Source: Acetobacter musti (GTDB lineage: Bacteria; Pseudomonadota; Alphaproteobacteria; Acetobacterales; Acetobacteraceae). Taken from it: a stretch of 64,000 nucleotides of DNA. Both the position numbers and the translations under genes were made by a program. Location: NCBI RefSeq assembly GCF_011516835.1, contig NZ_WOTB01000010.1, positions 1 to 64,000 on the forward strand. The letters are read 5' to 3'. Every line of letters starts with the position of its first letter. Position 1 is the stretch's first letter. Under the pieces are notes generated by a model. It did not search any database, was not told the DNA's origin, and saw only the letters and a program-made list of their open reading frames with translations. This document shows, one piece after another, positions 59,427 through 64,000 of this stretch.

Positions 59427-61832
59427 ATGCCGCCCCAATATGATGCCAGGCCATCATCGCGCCCTCTCAGCCGGGGAGTCCTGCCGGGCTGCCTCCTCGG
59501 GACCACATGCTGCGTCGCTGTTCTGAGCCTTTTCAGCAACGAAGCGCTCGCTGCCCCGAAACACAACCGCGCAACGCGTTCAGCACAGAATGGCCCGTCA
59601 CAGGCATCGCCTCCTGAAAAAACCCGGACAGACGCAAATCCTGTCCAAAAACACCGCCCCGCCGCAATCCGCGCGGCCAGTTCCGAAACAGTGTCGGTCC
59701 GCGGCCAGTCCCGCAACGCGAGGCGCGTGGCGGAACTCCAGAAAACGCCTCAGTCAGCCTCGCTCCTCACAGCCGCCAGCCTCGAACGGCTGGGAGTGCA
59801 GAACACAAAGCAACTGGCGAGGCTGACACCGAATCTGTACATTCCGAACAACATGCCGGGTTACTCCGTCACCAACTATTTCATTCGCGGCATCGGTGAA
59901 ATCGATCCGCAGGGTGAGCCGTCCGTCGGAACCTATATAGACGGCGTCTACCTGCCCCGGAACATGGGCAATATGCAGGAACTTCTCGATGTGGCCGACA
60001 TCGAAGTCGATCGCGGTCCCGTCGTGTTCTCAGGCCATCAGTCCGAAGGCGGGGCGGTCAGGATCAGCACGCTGGTTCCGACAAACCAGCGTCGTGTCGT
60101 CGTGCAGACCGGTTACGGCACCTACAATGAATATCAGATTGGCGTCGCGGCCAGCGGCGCAATTCTGCGCGATAAAATCTACGGCAGTATCGCATTCGGA
60201 CGCCATGCACGTGGCGGGATCGATCACAACTATACGGTCGGAAAAGACACGAACAACATCGATTACAGCCAGGCCAGAGGAAAGCTTCGCTTCACCCCGA
60301 ATGAAGCGCTCGACATCACCCTCGCCTTCGACGGAACCGTGGACGGCAGCACGAACAAGGGCGTCGGCAACCTCATGAATCCGTATATCTACGGAAATTA
60401 CAACCCGCTTTACCCGAAGAACAATTATAGTGAAGCCGGGTTTACCGGAAACGTCCGTTATACGCTGACACCGCATCTCACCCTGTATTCCATCACCGGA
60501 ATCCGCGGTTATGACGACAAGGGCATTTACGACAATTCCGGCGATTATTACTCACGGACATCTCAGCCTCTCTATTACCGGGACAGGATGTATTCGCAGG
60601 AACTTCGTCTCCACGGGGATTACGGCAAGGTCGATTTCAACGTCGGCGCCTATTTCATGTATGAGGACTGGTTCACACAGCGCTGGGCGAACAACACATC
60701 CGGCACCTCCACCAGCAATCCGGCACAGATCCGTTATATGCCGGTCTATGCCGTCATCGATCAGGTAACGCGCAACTGGGCCGTCTATGGCGAGGCACGC
60801 TACCACATCACACCGCAACTCACCTTCACGGCCGGACTCCGATTCAACTGGGAAAATCATTCAAATTCCGAATCCCTCAGTTACCTGGCCCCGGGCCCGT
60901 CCCATCTGGCCACCCCGGCAAACCAGCTTTCCTATATCGTGTGGGGCGCTCCCGGTGATCTGGCCTGGCAGGTGTCAGAACGGAAAAGCTGGTATCAGCT
61001 CCTTCCCAAAGGAACGCTCAACTGGCAGGCCCTGCCCAATCTGATGGCCTATGCGTCGATCTCTCAGGGCGGCAAATCCGCCGGTTATGATTTCCGCGCA
61101 CAGACCCCCACCGGAACCGGCAGTCTGCAGGCATCCATTCCCTATAACCCTGAAATCGTCACGACATATGAGCTGGGCGTCAAAACGGACCCGCTCCCCG
61201 GCCGCGTGCATTTCAACGGCGCTCTGTTCTGGAACCAGTTCGATGACATCCAGCTGACGACAACCGATCCGTCAACCGGGCTCTCACGCCGTTTCAACGC
61301 CGGAAAGGGCCATTCGGCAGGCGCTGAAATCGAAACATCCGTTAAGATCACACGCGATCTGGATCTGCACTATACGGCATCCTACCTTTATGCCGTACTC
61401 GACAAATTCCAGGGCACGGTCAGCCGCACAGTGCTGGCAAGCGGCCAGATCTATAACAACACGCCCTATACCGGCGCGCCGCTGTCCTATTCACCACGTT
61501 TTCAGACAATGGGATCGCTGACATACCGGATACCGGTAAAACTGCCCGGCACATTCCATATAGGCGCCGACGTTTCCTTCCAGTCATCGCTCTACACAAG
61601 CTCGGCGGCCAATCCGCAGACACGCCTCGGCCCCCAGACCTATGTGAACGCAATGGCGAGCTGGACCAGCCCCGACGCACGCTGGTCCGTTCAGGCCACG
61701 GCCCGCAACCTTCTCGATCGCCGCTATCTTCAGAGCGAAACCTTCGTGCAGGGTGGAGGCGTCCCGGTCTACGAATCCGCTCAGTTCGCCGATCCGCGCA
61801 CAATCTTCGTCTCGGCGAAGTTTACACTGTGA
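59427..61832 (+). CDS. TonB-dependent outer membrane receptor
   Basis: 801 residues with a signal peptide ending near ALAA (about residue 42), a plug domain from about 85 (VSVRGQSRN, PQSASLLTAASLERLGVQN, NYFIRGIGEIDPQGEPSVGTYIDGVYLPR) and a long beta-barrel ending SAKFTL with terminal aromatic-type residues. The plug's usual RGPQGTLYGRN segment is changed to RGPVVFSGHQSEGG. No ribosome site is obvious before ATG 59427; the in-frame region back to 59289 is AT-rich. Divergent from the second binding protein, so probably the outer-membrane step of the same organosulfur uptake route; iron siderophores are the alternative. Confidence 0.87.
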   Translation: MPPQYDARPSSRPLSRGVLPGCLLGTTCCVAVLSLFSNEALAAPKHNRATRSAQNGPSQASPPEKTRTDANPVQKHRPAAIRAASSETVSVRGQSRNARRVAELQKTPQSASLLTAASLERLGVQNTKQLARLTPNLYIPNNMPGYSVTNYFIRGIGEIDPQGEPSVGTYIDGVYLPRNMGNMQELLDVADIEVDRGPVVFSGHQSEGGAVRISTLVPTNQRRVVVQTGYGTYNEYQIGVAASGAILRDKIYGSIAFGRHARGGIDHNYTVGKDTNNIDYSQARGKLRFTPNEALDITLAFDGTVDGSTNKGVGNLMNPYIYGNYNPLYPKNNYSEAGFTGNVRYTLTPHLTLYSITGIRGYDDKGIYDNSGDYYSRTSQPLYYRDRMYSQELRLHGDYGKVDFNVGAYFMYEDWFTQRWANNTSGTSTSNPAQIRYMPVYAVIDQVTRNWAVYGEARYHITPQLTFTAGLRFNWENHSNSESLSYLAPGPSHLATPANQLSYIVWGAPGDLAWQVSERKSWYQLLPKGTLNWQALPNLMAYASISQGGKSAGYDFRAQTPTGTGSLQASIPYNPEIVTTYELGVKTDPLPGRVHFNGALFWNQFDDIQLTTTDPSTGLSRRFNAGKGHSAGAEIETSVKITRDLDLHYTASYLYAVLDKFQGTVSRTVLASGQIYNNTPYTGAPLSYSPRFQTMGSLTYRIPVKLPGTFHIGADVSFQSSLYTSSAANPQTRLGPQTYVNAMASWTSPDARWSVQATARNLLDRRYLQSETFVQGGGVPVYESAQFADPRTIFVSAKFTL

Positions 61833-61834
61833 AG

Positions 61835-61995
61835 CTTTCAGGGCGCAGCCCCTTTGATCCCGGTCTGTCAGAAAGCACCCGGCAAACAAATCTTTAATAA
61901 AAACAGATAAAAGTTTCTGGGTGCCGCCTTTTTTCAAAAAGGCGGCGTCTTCAGAAGCTTTTTGAAAAAAGCTTCACAAAAAACTTCTTTATGAT
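61835..61995. repeat. partial family B plus family A copy A11
   Basis: Right after the receptor stop codon lies half a B module (AGGGCGCAGCCCCTTTGATC, CCGGTCTGTCAG). Copy A11 follows from about 61888: AATAAAAACAGATAAAAGTTT, the GCCGCCTTTTTTCAAAAAGGCGG hairpin and the stem GAAGCTTTTTGAAAAAAGCTTC, ending TTCTTTATGATTTTC. The element sits between two convergent genes. Confidence 0.75.
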
Positions 61996-62047
61996 TTTCA
62001 GGAGCCGACCCCACCAGCCGGGAAGCGGAACAGAGCCCCGCAAACTG

Positions 62048-63664
62048 TCAGCTCAGCACATTAAAGCCATGCGTCCCGTCGCGTTCAAGCTGAGCAACGA
62101 GACCAAATTCCCAGTCCAGATAAGCCTGCATCGCGGCGCGGGCATTATCCGTGCCCTCATACGGCCGCTTGTAAACATCGGTCGGCGCCGACAGCGCCTC
62201 CTCTCCGGACAGCCCTTTCCGCAACGGATGCCCGGCCCTTTCCCAGCCATCCGTCCCGCCATCCAGGACGTACACCTGCTGCCCGGTTTCGGACAACCGC
62301 GCCGCCGCAAAACACGCCGCATGGTCGTCCGGCGAGGTCAGAACAAGAGTTTTCGCCGCCGCAACCCGCGGGCTGTTCTCCAGATCCGATGGCAGAACGA
62401 ACACCGCCCCCGGAATATGCCCCTTCCGGAAGACAGGGCTGGGCGCCAGATCCACAACGAACGGCGGACTGTCCGTGTTCAGATCCGCCGCGAGATCATC
62501 AGGTGATATCGTAGCCGGCTCCGGCACCGGTCCGGCGAAAAGATAAGGCTCAGGACCGCTCTCCGATGGCAGACCGGCCCAGTCATCGAGAACAAAAACC
62601 TCCCGCCAGCCAAGCTGACGCAGCCAGTGCCCCGTCATCCGTGCCCGGACCCCGTCCGTGTCCGTAAGAACGATGGTCCCGTGCCGCACACCGACCCATT
62701 CATCCGTCGCCTGCACAAGCTGTCCGCCAGGCGCGGAACGAAACCCTTTCAGATGCCCGGCTTCATATTCCTCAGGCGAACGCACATCCAGCCTGTAAAA
62801 TGACCGGGCCGTGTCTTCTTCCAGCGCCCGGAGCTCGTCCGCCGTGATCGTCCGCACCCCGGTCCGTTCGGCCAGCCCGACAGCATGACGACGCGCCTCG
62901 GCCACATTGTCCGGACCGGGCTCTCCCGCCCGCCGCTCCGCATCGTGGTCGAGCGTGAAACCCGCAAGCGTCCAGCCGATGGTTCCGTTGCGCAAAGCAA
63001 AAACCGGATTGGGAATCCCCGCATTGACCAGCGACTGCGTGCCAATGATCGAGCGTGTCCGGCCGGCGCAGTTCACAACCACGGTCGTCTCCGGCGACGG
63101 CGCAATATCGCGCACCCGCAGAGCCAGTTCCCCTCCCGGCACGGACCGGCCTCCCGGAATCGACATCGTGTTATATTCGCTGAAACGACGCGCATCGAGC
63201 ACGACCAGATCGTCGCCCCTGTCCAGACGCGCCTTCAGCTCTTCCGCCGGCAGAGACGGCGTGTGCCGGATGTGTTCAACCAGTTCGCCAAAGGCTTTCG
63301 ACGGCACATTGACGTCGATGAAAATCTCCCCACCCGAGTCTTTCCAGCCTGCAAGGTCGTCTTTCAGCAACGACACATCCGTATAACCGAGCCGGTGCAG
63401 CACAGTCACAGCCCTGCCGGTCCGGCCCTCGCCATTGTCATAAAGAACGACCGGCACCGTCTTTCGCGGCAGCAGACCGGCCACCCGCTCCTCAATGCGC
63501 CCGACAGGCAAATTAACCGCGAACAGCGGATGTCCCGCCGCGAACGGATCTTCCTCCCGCAGATCGAGAAGAGCGATTTCCCGCCCGTCACGCAGCAGAT
63601 GGCGGACATCTTCCGATGATTTTTCTTTCACCGGAATCCGGGAGGAAGACGAAAACGCATTCAT
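62048..63664 (-). CDS. four-domain rhodanese-like protein
   Basis: 538 residues made of four rhodanese folds (about 12-112, 130-235, 275-370, 385-480). Only the second keeps the catalytic cysteine, Cys199 in NCAGRTRS. The first has Asp76 (YDNGEGRTG) and the third and fourth have Asp or Thr/Ser at that place (TDTDGVRAR, TSPDDHAA). It may carry sulfane sulfur on one site, with the inactive domains acting as a scaffold or binding sulfate or thiosulfate. The start overlaps the stop of the upstream cupin gene as ATGA, so the two are coupled. Confidence 0.86.
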   Translation of the reverse strand: MNAFSSSSRIPVKEKSSEDVRHLLRDGREIALLDLREEDPFAAGHPLFAVNLPVGRIEERVAGLLPRKTVPVVLYDNGEGRTGRAVTVLHRLGYTDVSLLKDDLAGWKDSGGEIFIDVNVPSKAFGELVEHIRHTPSLPAEELKARLDRGDDLVVLDARRFSEYNTMSIPGGRSVPGGELALRVRDIAPSPETTVVVNCAGRTRSIIGTQSLVNAGIPNPVFALRNGTIGWTLAGFTLDHDAERRAGEPGPDNVAEARRHAVGLAERTGVRTITADELRALEEDTARSFYRLDVRSPEEYEAGHLKGFRSAPGGQLVQATDEWVGVRHGTIVLTDTDGVRARMTGHWLRQLGWREVFVLDDWAGLPSESGPEPYLFAGPVPEPATISPDDLAADLNTDSPPFVVDLAPSPVFRKGHIPGAVFVLPSDLENSPRVAAAKTLVLTSPDDHAACFAAARLSETGQQVYVLDGGTDGWERAGHPLRKGLSGEEALSAPTDVYKRPYEGTDNARAAMQAYLDWEFGLVAQLERDGTHGFNVLS

Positions 63665-64000
63665 GCTGCTTCCTTTTTCAGGGAACGGTCCCAGAGATTC
63701 GGGACATCCTCACTCGAATAACCGGAAATAAAGGCTTTTTCCGCACCGGTCACAGGATCGTAGGTCGCCCGCGCCACACCACCGATATTCGCGCCATAAA
63801 CATGAATCGAAATCGACACGCGATCATCAAAGGCGTTCGCAACCCGGTGATAATCGTTGACCCCCGGCGTCAGCGCCGCCACCTCGCCCGGCTCCAGAAA
63901 TGTCGTCTCCGTTTCCTGAAACGATCCGTCCGCCGCCTGCCGGTACTGGGTTTCAGATTCCCGCCCCCGCAACATCCCGATCAGTCCCCACACACGATGA
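63661..64000 (-). CDS. cysteine dioxygenase-like cupin (partial, N-terminus outside window)
   Basis: The frame is open through the window edge at 64000; reading HRVWGLIGMLRGRESETQYR it resembles cysteine dioxygenase-type cupins, in which HDH and the WG[LI]-x-G segment lie near the iron site. Further on, LEPGEVAALTPGVNDYHRVANAF supplies a third-His region and ISIHVYGANIGGV ends the barrel. About 112 residues are visible. Coupled (ATGA) to the rhodanese gene, it suggests thiol or sulfinate oxidation with sulfur passed on. Confidence 0.8.
   Translation of the reverse strand, partial: HRVWGLIGMLRGRESETQYRQAADGSFQETETTFLEPGEVAALTPGVNDYHRVANAFDDRVSISIHVYGANIGGVARATYDPVTGAEKAFISGYSSEDVPNLWDRSLKKEAA

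Overview
This 64 kb window is high-GC chromosomal DNA of an alphaproteobacterium, most likely an acetic acid bacterium (Acetobacteraceae). The evidence is a GcrA cell-cycle regulator, a bactofilin, an F1-only ATP synthase operon (atpHAGDC, with no Fo genes beside it), a tRNA-Trp/secE/nusG block, sdhCDAB, and dense families of short intergenic hairpin repeats of a kind I associate with that family. Species is not resolved. No rRNA, CRISPR array, prophage or plasmid functions were seen.

Layout. 1-7.3 kb: two small overlapping hypotheticals, then a polysaccharide block (gmhA, a double-domain GT2 glycosyltransferase, two paralogous GT4 glycosyltransferases coupled by an ATGA overlap). 7.7-15 kb: AGE-family sugar isomerase, SDR oxidoreductase, PfkB kinase, bactofilin, gcrA, RNase D, queF. 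15.3-20.3 kb: atpCDGAH (minus strand). 20.6-31 kb: DHA2 exporter, tRNA-Gly, tRNA-Trp-secE-nusG, DUF2501 protein, zwf, asd, sdhCDAB. 31-43 kb: an accessory region rich in repeats, holding an IS5-family element, a frameshifted DUF2142 membrane pseudogene, a large protein with a Kdo-transferase-like signature and a coiled-coil tail, an acyltransferase, an exported nucleoside hydrolase, a 2OG-Fe(II) oxygenase, a CX5R phosphatase and small orphan genes. 43-53.8 kb: three membrane carriers, Nudix, LOG, tRNA-Pro, a Gly-rich secreted protein, a lytic transglycosylase, an ICMT-like methyltransferase, pdxJ. 54-64 kb: an apparent organosulfur acquisition region with an SfnB/DszC-like flavoprotein, two sulfonate-type binding proteins, an ABC permease and ATPase, a TonB-dependent receptor, a four-domain rhodanese-like protein and a cysteine-dioxygenase-like cupin cut by the window edge.

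The least ordinary signal is the repeat landscape. Family A is a composite element of about 230-340 bp with degenerate terminal inverted repeats (GAGACTGTTTCAAAAGC type) and an internal GCCGCCTTTTT hairpin, present about 11 times. It behaves like a MITE: one copy is bounded by a 3-bp TCA duplication in which one TCA is the stop codon of a gene, two further copies supply the C-termini of genes, and one carries an IS5-family element in the loop of its hairpin. Families B and C are double-hairpin modules (core GGGATCAAAGGGAC and GGGCTCTGCCC), often joined to each other or nested in family A. Most copies sit just 3' of genes, so a role in transcript ends is plausible but not shown.
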